This document shows, in pieces, positions 54,578 through 63,979 of a stretch of DNA of 64,000 bases. Position numbers and translations under genes: made by a program. The notes below the pieces were generated by a model, which made no database searches, was not told where the DNA came from, and saw nothing but the letters and a program-made list of their open reading frames with translations. The DNA comes from Flavobacteriaceae bacterium UBA6268 (GTDB lineage: Bacteria; Bacteroidota; Bacteroidia; Flavobacteriales; Flavobacteriaceae). Each line of letters begins with the position of its first letter. The stretch's first letter is position 1. The stretch lies in contig DJVA01000034.1 in NCBI GenBank assembly GCA_002440705.1, positions 53,065-117,064 of the forward strand, given 5' to 3'.

Positions 54578-54596
54578 AAAGCTACACGTTAGCTTT
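54578..54596. promoter_or_regulatory. Palindrome AAAGCTA-N5-TAGCTTT over a -7 box
   Basis: AAAGCTA (54578-54584), CACGT, TAGCTTT (54590-54596): a perfect 7-bp inverted repeat whose right arm is the -7 box TAGCTTTG (54590-54597) of the DUF5916 gene. It could be a repressor site. Confidence 0.45.
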
Positions 54597-54676
54597 GTCT
54601 AAAATTGGTTTTTTTTGAATGGATTGCAACATTCTGGAAAACTTAATGTCTTTAGACCAAACAACCAGCCCATAGC

Positions 54677-57103
54677 ATGAAGCATTCATTTTTGTTCCTT
54701 TTGATACTTTCCGTATCCTTCTGTTGGTCACAGGAAAAGAAAAGCCTTTCCATACAACGCACTTCAACTCCACCAAAAATAGATGGTGAATTAACCGATG
54801 ATGCCTGGAAAGGTGCCGAAGAAGCCAAAGATTTTACGCAATTCCGTCCCGAAATGGGTACTGCCGAAAAACCCCATCAAAAATCAATTGTAAAAATGGT
54901 GTATGACGATCATGCCATTTATGTGGGTGCTTACCTCTTCGACAAACCTGAGGACATTATGAAGCAATTTACCAGTAGGGACAACTTTGGGCAATCCGAT
55001 TTTTTTGGGGTGATACTTAACCCCAACAATGATGCACAAAACGATACCGAGTTTTTTGTATTCAGCTCTGGAACCCAAGCAGATGCCGTAGCAAACCCTA
55101 CCAATGGGGAAGATTTTGGCTGGAATGCGGTATGGGAAAGTAAAGTCCGTATTGTGGACGATGGCTGGATTGTGGAAATGAAAATACCCTATGCGTGCCT
55201 GCGCTTTTCCAATCAGGAAATACAAACATGGGGGCTTCAGTTCCATAGAAGATTTCGTACAGACAATTCGCAGTATTCCTGGAATCCAATCGACCGCACT
55301 AAAGGAAACATTGGCCTGTACCATGGGCTACTAAAAGGCATAAACAACATTTCCCCTCCTACCCGATTAAGTTTTTATCCCTTCGCTTCAACCGTAGTAA
55401 AAAGTTTCGATGGGGTGGTTTCGGACGATTACAGTATTGGGATGGACTTGAAGTACGGTCTTACTGAAAACTTTACCCTGGACGCTACTTTGATCCCCGA
55501 TTTCAGTCAAACAGGATTTGATAATGTGAGTCTGAATTTAGGGCCTTTTGAGCAAACTTTCACGGAACAACGTCAATTTTTTACGGAAGGGGTCGATTTG
55601 TTCTCCAAGGGCGATTTGTTTTATTCCCGGCGAATTGGTGGCAGCCCTTCCAGCTATCCTGATATTGATGACGAAACTGAAAAAGTGATCGATTATCCGG
55701 AAAGAGTAACCATGCTGAACGCCATAAAAGTATCGGGGCGGACCAAAAATGGATTGGGAATTGGATTCTTTAACGCCATTACAGAAAAGACCTTTGCCAA
55801 GGTAAAGAACCTCAATACGGGTAGTGTTCGTGAGGAATTGGTAGAGCCTCTTGCCAATTACAACATCTTTGTGCTCGATCAGCAATTCAACAAAAACTCT
55901 TCCATTAGTTTGGTGAATACCAATGTAACCCGCGAAGGCCGATTTAGGGATGCCAATGTAATTGCCGCCATTTTTGACATTACCGACAAAGCCAACAAAT
56001 GGAACGTAGATGGCACCCTAAAAGTAAGCAGCCTCCAACTGCCAGAAGGGGCCAAGTCGGGGTTCAGTTCGTCTTTGGAATTTGAAAAAGTAAGTGGGAA
56101 GTATCGTTATGGAATCGAAAACACCCAAGCAGACCGCAATTACGACATCAACGACCTGGGGGTGTCATTTAGAAACAATTACAATAATTTTAGGGCCTTC
56201 GGTTCCTACCGTATTTTTGAGCCTACCAAAACTTGGAATAATTTCAATGTCTATTCCTGGGCCGAATACCAACTGCGGTTCGATCCCGGTAACTATACGG
56301 GAAACAATGTGGGGGTCGAATTTTATGCCTACAGTAAAAAACTTTGGGAATACGACTGGTATACCAATTACAAAATTGGAAAGCAACACGATTACTTCGA
56401 ACCTAGAACGGAAGATCGTTTCTTCACCTTTAAAAACGAATTTAACACCTCTTTTTACGTGGGCTCCAATTTTGCCAAAAAATTTGCAGCATCCGGAAAC
56501 GTGGGCATGGCAACGCAATTTGACCCCGAGCGCGATGTCTTTTTCTATTGGATTAATTTTGAGCCAAGGATGCGCTTTACTGACAAATTCAACATCAGCT
56601 ACTCCCTCTATTTTGAAAATGGCGATGGAGCCCGTGGGTTCGTAACCAATCTAAACGACCAGATTGTTTTTGGCGAGCGAAAACAACACACCATTGTCAA
56701 CGGCATTACAGGGAACTACAATTTCAATCCGTTCCACGCCCTCTCCTTGGCTTTTCGCAACTATTGGTCGACCGTAACCTACGATTACGAATTATTTGTG
56801 CTGCAAGAAGATGGATCGCTCTCTAAGGAAGACCAATACAACGTGAACGATGTCAACGATCCCAATATTAACTTCAATACCTGGAACCTGGATTTTGGAT
56901 ACTCCTGGCAGTTTGCCCCCGGAAGCCAGCTTACCGCCCTCTATCGAAATACCCTGTTCAGTTCCAATAGCGAATCGGAAATCACTTATTTCGAAAGTCT
57001 CAACAAGCTTTTCAAGCAACCCATTGAACATACGTTTTCTTTGCGCTTGGTGTATTACATCGATTACAACAACCTAAAAAACCTTTGGAAGCAAAACTCC
57101 TAA
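54677..57103 (+). CDS. DUF5916 protein with CBM9-like N-terminal domain
   Basis: An 808-residue exported protein, signal peptide about 1-18. Residues about 28-200 form a CBM9-like domain (PPKIDGELTDDAWKGAE, IYVGAYLFDKPEDI, DFFGVILNPNNDAQN, WEMK-type WIVEMKIPY). The rest (about 230-808) is a long beta-rich region like an outer-membrane barrel, closing with RLVYYIDYNN, as in DUF5916 proteins. The CBM9 part suggests carbohydrate contact, but these proteins are found without glycoside hydrolases here. Localisation to the outer membrane and the function are inference. Confidence 0.82.
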   Translation: MKHSFLFLLILSVSFCWSQEKKSLSIQRTSTPPKIDGELTDDAWKGAEEAKDFTQFRPEMGTAEKPHQKSIVKMVYDDHAIYVGAYLFDKPEDIMKQFTSRDNFGQSDFFGVILNPNNDAQNDTEFFVFSSGTQADAVANPTNGEDFGWNAVWESKVRIVDDGWIVEMKIPYACLRFSNQEIQTWGLQFHRRFRTDNSQYSWNPIDRTKGNIGLYHGLLKGINNISPPTRLSFYPFASTVVKSFDGVVSDDYSIGMDLKYGLTENFTLDATLIPDFSQTGFDNVSLNLGPFEQTFTEQRQFFTEGVDLFSKGDLFYSRRIGGSPSSYPDIDDETEKVIDYPERVTMLNAIKVSGRTKNGLGIGFFNAITEKTFAKVKNLNTGSVREELVEPLANYNIFVLDQQFNKNSSISLVNTNVTREGRFRDANVIAAIFDITDKANKWNVDGTLKVSSLQLPEGAKSGFSSSLEFEKVSGKYRYGIENTQADRNYDINDLGVSFRNNYNNFRAFGSYRIFEPTKTWNNFNVYSWAEYQLRFDPGNYTGNNVGVEFYAYSKKLWEYDWYTNYKIGKQHDYFEPRTEDRFFTFKNEFNTSFYVGSNFAKKFAASGNVGMATQFDPERDVFFYWINFEPRMRFTDKFNISYSLYFENGDGARGFVTNLNDQIVFGERKQHTIVNGITGNYNFNPFHALSLAFRNYWSTVTYDYELFVLQEDGSLSKEDQYNVNDVNDPNINFNTWNLDFGYSWQFAPGSQLTALYRNTLFSSNSESEITYFESLNKLFKQPIEHTFSLRLVYYIDYNNLKNLWKQNS

Positions 57104-57160
57104 TGCGCTTTCTTGTGCAATCGCCATGAATATGCTATTTTCACGCGGTAATCGCCATGC

Positions 57161-57817
57161 ATGATTGTAGCCACAAACATTCATAAATATTTTAACGAAC
57201 TCCATGTACTTAAAGGTGTAAGCCTGTCCATAAACCCTGGGGAAATAGTTTCGATCGTTGGGGCCTCTGGTGCAGGAAAAACCACATTATTGCAGATTTT
57301 AGGAACCTTGGATAATTTTTCCGAGGGCCGTCTTCAAATGGATGGAACAGACATCGCGTCCTTACCAAAAAAAGCCTTGGCTAAATTCCGAAACGATAAA
57401 TTGGGGTTCATTTTTCAATTCCATCAATTGCTCCCAGAGTTTACCGCTTTGGAAAACGTTTGCATCCCTGCCTTCATCCAAAACAAATCAAAAGCCGAAG
57501 CCGAGCCTAGGGCCAAGGAATTATTGGATTTTCTGGGCCTTTCAAATCGTACGCATCACAAGCCAAATGAGCTTTCCGGCGGCGAGCAACAGCGGGTAGC
57601 TGTGGCTAGGGCCCTTATGAACAACCCTCCTATCATTCTCGCGGACGAACCCAGTGGCAACCTGGATACCGAAAGTGCTGAAAAACTGCACCAGTTGTTT
57701 TTCAAACTCCGGGACGAATTTGGACAGACCTTTGTGATTGTAACCCACAATGAGGACTTGGCCGAAATGGCCGATCGGAAGTTGATCATGCAGGATGGAA
57801 CGATTTTGAAAGAATGA
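57161..57817 (+). CDS. lolD: LolD-like ABC transporter ATP-binding protein
   Basis: A 218-residue ABC ATPase: Walker [11 protein letters not shown]-loop [11 protein letters not shown], signature [15 protein letters not shown], Walker [12 protein letters not shown] and [13 protein letters not shown]. The pattern fits the MacB/LolD branch driving lipoprotein or substrate extraction through a LolCE-type permease; no permease gene is beside it, which is usual in this phylum. The stop overlaps the next start by four bases. Confidence 0.85.
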   Translation: MIVATNIHKYFNELHVLKGVSLSINPGEIVSIVGASGAGKTTLLQILGTLDNFSEGRLQMDGTDIASLPKKALAKFRNDKLGFIFQFHQLLPEFTALENVCIPAFIQNKSKAEAEPRAKELLDFLGLSNRTHHKPNELSGGEQQRVAVARALMNNPPIILADEPSGNLDTESAEKLHQLFFKLRDEFGQTFVIVTHNEDLAEMADRKLIMQDGTILKE

Positions 57818-58578
57818 CCACTAGCGAATTGAAAGACTTCTTGGATGAAAAGGTGTTGCAATACAACCAACCCAATTTCATCGAAAACGACCCCATCCAA
57901 ATACCGCATCGCTTTACCCAAAAGGAAGACATTGAAATAGCAGGATTTCTCACGGCCACAATTGCTTGGGGAAACCGAAAAAGCATCATCAACAACGCCA
58001 CACGGATCCTGCAACTGATGGACCATGCCCCTTATGATTTTGTGATGCACCATTCCAAAGCAGACTTGGAAGCCTGTGCAACTTTTGTACACCGTACTTT
58101 CAATGGTGAAGACCTCAAGTATTTTATTAAAGCGCTCCAGAACCTTTACAATAGCTATGAAAATCTGGAATCTGTTTTTGCCCAACATGCGACCGCTTCA
58201 TCATTGCAACTGGCCATTCATGAATTCAAAAAACAGTTTTTTGAACTGCCCCATCCCCTCCGCACCCAAAAACACATTAGCGATCCCATGAAACAATCGG
58301 CTGCAAAACGAATCAACATGTTTCTGCGATGGATGGTGCGCAACGATACTGCGGGGGTGGACTTTGGCCTATGGAAATCCCTGCGCCCCGCCCAATTATC
58401 CTGCCCATTGGATGTTCATACGGGCAATGTGGGCAGAAAACTCAACTTACTGCGACGCAAGCAGAACGACGCCAAAGCCTTAAAGGAACTTGATGCTTCC
58501 CTACGCAAGATGGATCCAAAAGACCCTGTGAAATACGATTTCGCATTATTTGGCCTTGGGGTTCATGAAGGTTTTTGA
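57814..58578 (+). CDS. TIGR02757 family protein
   Basis: A 254-residue cytosolic protein with family signatures [69 protein letters not shown] and [12 protein letters not shown]. Members occur mainly in Bacteroidota and some spirochaetes and have no known reaction; helix-hairpin-like features hint at a DNA glycosylase fold, but I see no catalytic Lys/Asp pair that I trust. Overlaps lolD by four bases, so co-transcribed. Confidence 0.85.
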   Translation: MTTSELKDFLDEKVLQYNQPNFIENDPIQIPHRFTQKEDIEIAGFLTATIAWGNRKSIINNATRILQLMDHAPYDFVMHHSKADLEACATFVHRTFNGEDLKYFIKALQNLYNSYENLESVFAQHATASSLQLAIHEFKKQFFELPHPLRTQKHISDPMKQSAAKRINMFLRWMVRNDTAGVDFGLWKSLRPAQLSCPLDVHTGNVGRKLNLLRRKQNDAKALKELDASLRKMDPKDPVKYDFALFGLGVHEGF

Positions 58579-58696
58579 ATAGCAAATATTTAACATTATT
58601 TAGGTTCAAAAATGCATTTTAACGATAATTAATGTATTTTATCGATTATTTGTAAATATTTTCCTACATTGTCATTGCTATTTAAAACCTACTTAT

Positions 58697-59230
58697 ATGA
58701 AAAAAATTACATTATTTATGGTGGCGGCCACCCTACTGGCCGGTTGTTCTAAAGAGGACACTACCTCAAGTACATTTGAAAATTTTATTATTGGGGTTCC
58801 TGGTCAAGTTGATGACGGAACCGTCGGCAATGAGGAAAATCTGTATGAGGACGACCTGATTGCCGGACAAAATCTGGATGCGGGAACGGTTACCGTTTCT
58901 GTTGTGGATGGCAACATTGTGGTTACCTATACTTCGGATGGAGATTGGCAAATTGACGAAACCCATCTCTACATTGGCGACTTGGAGGACCTGCCCACTA
59001 CCCCAAGTGGTAACCCTAAAATTGGCCATTTTCCTTATTCCGGAAGTCACGGAGGAGGCACTACCACCGTTTCCTACGTAGGTCCTGAATTGGCTGAAGG
59101 CGACTGCGTTTACATCGCTGCACATGCCGTTGTGACCAACACGGCCTCGGGGCAAACCGAAACCGCATGGGCTGCTGGACTTCCTATGGGCGGCAATAGC
59201 TGGGCCATGGGATTTGAGGTATGCCTATAA
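58697..59230 (+). CDS. Lipoprotein of unknown function
   Basis: A 177-residue lipoprotein, lipobox LAGC with Cys16. The mature part is beta-rich and Gly/Thr-rich: AGTVTVSVVDGNIVVTYTSDGDWQIDETHLYIGD, FPYSGSHGGGTTTVSYVG, and two Cys late (EGDCVYIAAHAVV and the C-terminal EVCL). The pattern recalls exported lectin-like or choline-binding-like sheets with no family name. Followed by a UUCG-loop terminator. Confidence 0.7.
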   Translation: MKKITLFMVAATLLAGCSKEDTTSSTFENFIIGVPGQVDDGTVGNEENLYEDDLIAGQNLDAGTVTVSVVDGNIVVTYTSDGDWQIDETHLYIGDLEDLPTTPSGNPKIGHFPYSGSHGGGTTTVSYVGPELAEGDCVYIAAHAVVTNTASGQTETAWAAGLPMGGNSWAMGFEVCL

Positions 59231-59257
59231 TTCCCAAACTTGAAATTTAAAGTTTAG

Positions 59258-59284
59258 CGCCTTCTTCGGAAGGCGTTTTTTTTT
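59258..59284 (+). terminator. Terminator with a UUCG tetraloop
   Basis: CGCCTTC (59258-59264), loop TTCG, GAAGGCG (59269-59275), then nine T. The C(UUCG)G loop is an especially stable RNA hairpin. Confidence 0.92.
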
Positions 59285-59331
59285 GAAATGGTAAACTTTT
59301 ATTAAATGGGTTTCGTTTCAAAATCAATGAG

Positions 59332-59339
59332 TATATTTG
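59332..59339 (+). promoter_or_regulatory. -7 box of the BatA-like gene
   Basis: TATATTTG matches TAnnTTTG, 17 bases before the ATG at 59356. Confidence 0.5.
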
Positions 59340-59355
59340 GCAAATAAAAATCGGA

Positions 59356-61281
59356 ATGCAGTTCAAACACCCCGAAATTCTTTACTTCCTCTTTTTACTG
59401 CTCATTCCCATCATTGTCCATCTTTTTCAACTTCGCCGCTTTCAGAAAGTAGATTTTACCAACGTGGCCTTTCTTAAAAAAGCCACATTGCAAACACGCA
59501 AAAGCTCGCAAATTAAAAAATGGCTTACCCTCATGGCCCGTTTATTGGCTTTAGGCTGCATGATTATTGCCTTCGCACAACCATTTACGGCCTCCAAAAC
59601 GGCCCTGAACACCGAAAAAGAAACCGTGCTTTTCTTGGACAATAGTTACAGCATGCAGGCCAAAGGCCCCAATGGCCCCTTATTGGCAAGGGTACAACAA
59701 CAGCTTTTCGATCAGCTGGAAGGCGAAGCCCGCATCAGTTGGTTTACCAACGACCATACCTGGAAACAGGTAACGCATGCAAATTTCAGGAATGAGGTAC
59801 GCTCAGTGGGCTATGCACCAAACCAACTTCCTTGGGAAACCGTATTTCAAAAAGCAGCACAGCTTTTCTCAGAAAGTAAGACCGCCGAAAAACGCCTGAT
59901 CTTGGTTTCCGATTTTCAGCAACAAGGGCCATTGCCCATCATCGATTCCCTCTGGAACGTCGATGCGGTGCAGCTTAAGCCAACGGTGGTCAACAACCTG
60001 GCTATAGATACTGCGTACATCGTTTCAAGGAATGTGAACAGCTTGCAACTGGCTGTTGCACTTTCTGGCACAGGAGACGTCCCGGAAAGCACTTCGGTTT
60101 CATTGTTCAAAGACCAAACCCTGACGGCTAAAACCGCTGTGGATTTTTCAGAAATACCACAAAACTCGGTAACTTTTGATATTGAAGATCCTTATGGATT
60201 TGTGGGGACCCTTCAGATTGATGACCGGTACTTGCAGTACGATAATGCTTTGTACTTCAGTTTGAAAAAGGAAACCAAAATCAAAGTGCTGTCCATCAAT
60301 GAAGGGGAAGCTGCCTTTCTTCAAAATTTATTTGACGGCGAGGCCTATGACTACCTTCAGGAAAGGTACAATACCCTTAATTTCAGTATCATCCCAGAGC
60401 AGCATTTCATTGTCCTGAATGAACTGAAGCACATTCCCGTATCCCTTGTTACCGCCCTAAGTGCCTACCTGGAACAGGGTGGTAGTATTTGCATCATTCC
60501 CTCCAAGGAGGCAACCCTTTCAGAATACAACACGCTTTTAAATGCGCTTCACCTGGGAAGTTTTTCCGAAGCAGCCATTCCTCAGGAAAAGAAAATTACC
60601 AAAATCCAATTTTCGCACCCCCTCTATCGAAATGTATTCGAAAAGGAAGTAACCAATTTCCAATACCCAACGGTGCAATCGTACTTTCCGCTACAGACCG
60701 TGGGCTCGGAAGCCCTACAATTTGAAGATGGAAAGCCTTTCTTGGTGCAATCGGGAAAAGCCTACCTTTGGACAGCTGCTTTTGACCAAGGGAATTCCAA
60801 TTTCAAAAATTCCCCACTCATTGTGCCTACGTTTATCAATATGGCCCAACAAAGCCTGCCTTTGCCCGAGCTTTACTACAACCTTGGAACTAACAATACG
60901 TTTGCAGTCCCTGTAACGATGGGACCCGACGATATCTTGACCCTCCGCGATAGCATTGCTTCCTACATCCCTTTGCAATTAACCAAAGCCCAAAGTGTTG
61001 AAATTACTACCGGCGATGAGCTTTCACGGGCGGGCAATTACGAAGTGGTCCACAAAGAGCAAGTTTTGGAAACCGTAAGTTTCAACGACAACCGCAAGGA
61101 AAGCAGCCTCAATTATATCGATTTGGACCAATGGAACGGTCTCCAGGCCTACGATTCTGTAGTAAAACTTTTTGATGCCATTGCTGATGCCAACCAATTG
61201 CACGCATTGTGGAAATGGTTTGTTATTTTTGCCATAGCATTCCTGATGTTTGAAATGTTCATCTTAAAATTCCTGCAATGA
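59356..61281 (+). CDS. BatA-like VWA membrane protein
   Basis: A 641-residue inner-membrane protein with the BatA N-terminus (MQFKHPEILYFLFLLLIPIIVHLFQLRRFQ), a second span near 60-78, a VWA domain with MIDAS start LFLDNSYSM (DxSxS, about 93), a long periplasmic part and a C-terminal span (WFVIFAIAFLMFEMFIL, about 620-637). It resembles the 12350-14383 protein in layout. Its stop overlaps the dihydroorotase-like gene by four bases, a partnership that is conserved in this phylum to my knowledge. A role in a surface-protein folding or export complex is a guess. Confidence 0.85.
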   Translation: MQFKHPEILYFLFLLLIPIIVHLFQLRRFQKVDFTNVAFLKKATLQTRKSSQIKKWLTLMARLLALGCMIIAFAQPFTASKTALNTEKETVLFLDNSYSMQAKGPNGPLLARVQQQLFDQLEGEARISWFTNDHTWKQVTHANFRNEVRSVGYAPNQLPWETVFQKAAQLFSESKTAEKRLILVSDFQQQGPLPIIDSLWNVDAVQLKPTVVNNLAIDTAYIVSRNVNSLQLAVALSGTGDVPESTSVSLFKDQTLTAKTAVDFSEIPQNSVTFDIEDPYGFVGTLQIDDRYLQYDNALYFSLKKETKIKVLSINEGEAAFLQNLFDGEAYDYLQERYNTLNFSIIPEQHFIVLNELKHIPVSLVTALSAYLEQGGSICIIPSKEATLSEYNTLLNALHLGSFSEAAIPQEKKITKIQFSHPLYRNVFEKEVTNFQYPTVQSYFPLQTVGSEALQFEDGKPFLVQSGKAYLWTAAFDQGNSNFKNSPLIVPTFINMAQQSLPLPELYYNLGTNNTFAVPVTMGPDDILTLRDSIASYIPLQLTKAQSVEITTGDELSRAGNYEVVHKEQVLETVSFNDNRKESSLNYIDLDQWNGLQAYDSVVKLFDAIADANQLHALWKWFVIFAIAFLMFEMFILKFLQ

Positions 61282-62531
61282 AGATTCTACTGAAATCCGC
61301 TACCATTGTCGACCCCAAGAGCAAGCACCACTTGAAAAAAAGGGATGTTTTAATCGACAAAGGAATCATTCAGAAAATCGCCCCTACCGTAACCGATGCC
61401 AAAGCCAGGATTATTTCCTTAAAAAACCTGCACCTTTCCCAAGGTTGGTTTGATAGCAGTACCGCTTTCGGGGAACCCGGCTATGAAGATCGGGAAACGT
61501 TGGAAAACGGACTGCAAGCTGCAGCAAAATCAGGTTTTTGCGCGGTAGCCATCAATCCCAATACACAGCCGGTAATCGACACCAAGGCGGATGTTAAATT
61601 TTTGAAATCCAAGATCCACAACAGCATCGTCGACGTCTATCCGGTAGGAGCCTTGACGGTGGCGAGCGAGGGCGTGGATCTGGCCGAACTGTTCGACATG
61701 CAAAATGAAGGTGCCGTCGCTTTCTACGACTATCAAAAGCCCATTGCAAATCCTAACCTGCTTAAACTAGCATTGCTTTATGCGCAAAATTTTGAAGGGT
61801 TGGTCCAATCGTTCCCCTTCGAAGGGTCATTGGCCAAAATGGGAGTGGTCAATGAGGGCGTTGAAAGCACCAAGCTAGGATTGAAGGGCATCCCTGCGCT
61901 TTCGGAAGCACTACAAATTTCCAGGGACCTTTCCCTCCTCGAGTACACTGGCGGTAAATTGCACATTCCAACCATTTCCACAGCTGCGTCGGTGCAACAC
62001 ATTCGGGAAGCCAAGAAAAAAGGACTGCAAGTAAGTTGCAGTGTGGCCATTCACCATCTGGTCCTTACCGATGCCGTTTTGGACACTTTCGACACCAATT
62101 ACAAGCTCATGCCTCCCCTTCGTACCGAGCAAGACCGAAAGGCTTTATTGAAGGGATTGAAAGATGGAATTATCGACGGGGTAACGACCGACCACAATCC
62201 CATCGATGTGGAGCACAAACGCACCGAGTTTGATTACGCCCTTTTTGGAAGCATTGGTCTCGAAAGCGGATTTGGCGCTCTCTGTAAAGTAACCAATCTG
62301 GAAACAGCCGTTAGGGCCCTTACAGGACTGAAAACGGTTTTTGGTATTCCAGACTCCACTATTGAGGAAGGCCATACGGCTTGCCTATCGCTTTTCAATC
62401 CGTCGGTAGATTGGACTTTTCAAACGGAAAATATCCTTTCCAGCTCCAAAAATGCAGCCCTTTTGGGTCAAAACCTTCAAGGAAAAGCCTACGGCATTTA
62501 CAATAACGCACAATTGGTATTGCATGAATAA
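61278..62531 (+). CDS. Dihydroorotase homologue without metal ligands (PyrX-like)
   Basis: A 417-residue amidohydrolase-fold protein of class I dihydroorotase type. The catalytic metal motif DxHxH before EPG is replaced: Asp59-Ser-Ser-Thr-Ala-Phe-Gly, so both His are lost and Arg is Gly. The His of the middle HCED region is missing (SFPFEG) and the HxST motif reads LHIPTIST; only TTDHNPI retains its Asp. So pyrimidine hydrolysis is unlikely by itself. It may be a structural partner of PyrB-like proteins as known for PyrX, or serve the BatA neighbour. It overlaps BatA by four bases. Confidence 0.85.
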   Translation: MKILLKSATIVDPKSKHHLKKRDVLIDKGIIQKIAPTVTDAKARIISLKNLHLSQGWFDSSTAFGEPGYEDRETLENGLQAAAKSGFCAVAINPNTQPVIDTKADVKFLKSKIHNSIVDVYPVGALTVASEGVDLAELFDMQNEGAVAFYDYQKPIANPNLLKLALLYAQNFEGLVQSFPFEGSLAKMGVVNEGVESTKLGLKGIPALSEALQISRDLSLLEYTGGKLHIPTISTAASVQHIREAKKKGLQVSCSVAIHHLVLTDAVLDTFDTNYKLMPPLRTEQDRKALLKGLKDGIIDGVTTDHNPIDVEHKRTEFDYALFGSIGLESGFGALCKVTNLETAVRALTGLKTVFGIPDSTIEEGHTACLSLFNPSVDWTFQTENILSSSKNAALLGQNLQGKAYGIYNNAQLVLHE

Positions 62532-62832
62532 CCCGCCTGGAAAGAATACAGGCATTATTGCCTACCTTACCTTCATCGGGTTGTTAATTGCTTTTACGAT
62601 GAACCTCGATAAAAAACAGGAGTTTGCCACCTGGCACATCCGCAATATGTTTGGCTTACTGGTCCTGCTATTCGTTTCCATCGTCATCCCTTCCCCCCAA
62701 ATAGGCTTTTATGTGTACCTGCTGGCTGCAGGGTGTTGGCTGTGGTCGTTCACCATGGCATTGATGGGCAAAAAGGAAGGCATCCCTTGGCTGAGTGAAA
62801 AATTTCAGACTTGGTTTCGTTTTTTGGGATAG
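62524..62832 (+). CDS. DUF4870-like small membrane protein
   Basis: A 102-residue protein (MNNPPGKNTGIIAYLTFIGLL) with three spans, overlapping the dihydroorotase-like gene by eight bases. Motifs HIRNMFGLLVLL and the end WLSEKFQTWFRFLG are shared with the next gene (FHIRQALGLL, LLGDKFQAWFKGIG), so the two are tandem paralogues of the DUF4870 kind. The long reading frame beginning at 62452 is not used. Function unknown. Confidence 0.8.
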   Translation: MNNPPGKNTGIIAYLTFIGLLIAFTMNLDKKQEFATWHIRNMFGLLVLLFVSIVIPSPQIGFYVYLLAAGCWLWSFTMALMGKKEGIPWLSEKFQTWFRFLG

Positions 62833-62877
62833 AAAAATGTATCTTTAGGGTTATTAACTAACCAAAATTCAATAACT

Positions 62878-63237
62878 ATGACAGAAACTGCTTCTGATGA
62901 TGGCAAAACAATAGGCATCATCGCGTACCTTACCCTTATTGGTTGGATCATTGCTTTGGTCATGCACAACGACAAAAAAACAGATTTCGGTGCCTTCCAT
63001 ATCCGTCAAGCACTTGGGCTCTTGGTTACTTCTCTGGCCTGTGCTATTGTGGTTTGGGTGATTACCTTTGCCCTAATCATGGTTGGATTTTACTACGGTG
63101 GATTCATTAGCTGGATCATTTACCTGGCCGTATTTGTCCTTTGGGTCATAGGATTCATCGGTGCCATTCAAGGGGAGAAAAAACCAGTGCCGCTATTGGG
63201 CGATAAATTTCAAGCTTGGTTTAAAGGTATTGGATAA
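62878..63237 (+). CDS. DUF4870-like small membrane protein, second copy
   Basis: A 119-residue membrane protein with three hydrophobic segments (about 12-28, 42-72, 73-92). Same pattern as the preceding gene: GIIAYLTLIGW, FGAFHIRQALGLL and the C-terminal KFQAWFKGIG. Tandem duplication is evident from these shared motifs. Followed by a terminator that touches the next start codon. Confidence 0.82.
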   Translation: MTETASDDGKTIGIIAYLTLIGWIIALVMHNDKKTDFGAFHIRQALGLLVTSLACAIVVWVITFALIMVGFYYGGFISWIIYLAVFVLWVIGFIGAIQGEKKPVPLLGDKFQAWFKGIG

Positions 63238-63259
63238 AACCCCTAAAACCGTATTTTTG
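63229..63259 (+). promoter_or_regulatory. Promoter of the alpha/beta hydrolase gene
   Basis: ATTG near 63229-63232, 19 bases, then TATTTTTG at 63252-63259. The start point would lie near 63266, inside the left arm of the terminator at 63261-63288, so its own transcript could not fold the hairpin. Confidence 0.5.
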
Positions 63260-63260
63260 A

Positions 63261-63288
63261 GATGCCGTTGTTTACGGCATCTTTTTTT
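63261..63288 (+). terminator. Intrinsic terminator touching a start codon
   Basis: GATGCCGT (63261-63268), five-base loop, ACGGCATC (63274-63281), seven T to 63288; the next ATG is at 63289. Ends the BatA/DUF4870 transcript. Confidence 0.88.
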
Positions 63289-63948
63289 ATGATGAAACAG
63301 CAACTTTCCCTTTCCCACGAATACCGCCCCAGCAGCCTACCAAAAAATGCCCCGCTTATTTTGATGCTACACGGTTACGGGAGCGATCGGCACGATTTGT
63401 TTTCCTTTGCTTCGGAATTGCCTACCGAATACGCCATAGTGTCCCTTGAAGCTCCTTATACCCTAAAGCCATTCGGACATGCCTGGTATGCCATTCATTT
63501 TGATGCCCCACAAGGAAAATGGAGCGATAACGACCAAGCCATGCAGTCGAGGGAGTTGGTGGTTCGGGTTTTGGACGAAATTTTGGAGCGATACCCTGTA
63601 GACCCCAAACAGGTTACCCTCTTGGGCTTCAGCCAAGGTACCATCGTAAGCTTTGCCGTAGCGCTGAGCTATCCCGAAAAAATCGCCAACGTTATTGGAC
63701 TTAGTGGGTACATTAATGAAGAAATCCTCAAAGTGGGTTATGAGAAAAACAATTTCAGCAACCTACATGTTTACACTTCCCACGGCAGTGTGGACCAAGT
63801 GATTCCGGTACAATGGGCCCGGGAAACACAACCGTTTCTGCAACATCTAAGCATCGATTGCACCTACTCCGAATTCCCCATGGGCCATGGCGTTTCCCCA
63901 CAGAATTTTTACGAATTCAAAAATTGGCTATTGAAACGTACGTTGTGA
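63289..63948 (+). CDS. Alpha/beta hydrolase, phospholipase/carboxylesterase type
   Basis: A 218-219-residue hydrolase (ATG 63289 or 63292). Fold signatures: LILMLHGYGSDRHDL with the oxyanion loop, the nucleophile in LLGFSQGTIV (GxSxG), Asp in SHGSVDQVIP and His in GHGVSP complete the triad. It matches the short phospholipase/carboxylesterase family acting on acyl or carboxyl esters. No signal peptide. The terminator lies immediately before its start. Confidence 0.88.
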   Translation: MMKQQLSLSHEYRPSSLPKNAPLILMLHGYGSDRHDLFSFASELPTEYAIVSLEAPYTLKPFGHAWYAIHFDAPQGKWSDNDQAMQSRELVVRVLDEILERYPVDPKQVTLLGFSQGTIVSFAVALSYPEKIANVIGLSGYINEEILKVGYEKNNFSNLHVYTSHGSVDQVIPVQWARETQPFLQHLSIDCTYSEFPMGHGVSPQNFYEFKNWLLKRTL

Positions 63949-63979
63949 GTTGTTAGCTGTAAGTGGAATGCCTTTTATA

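Noticed and set aside
57119..57158. Repeat AATCGCCATG at 57119-57128 and 57149-57158
   Set aside because: Only a ten-base direct repeat before lolD; too short and without symmetry or known motif to call an element.
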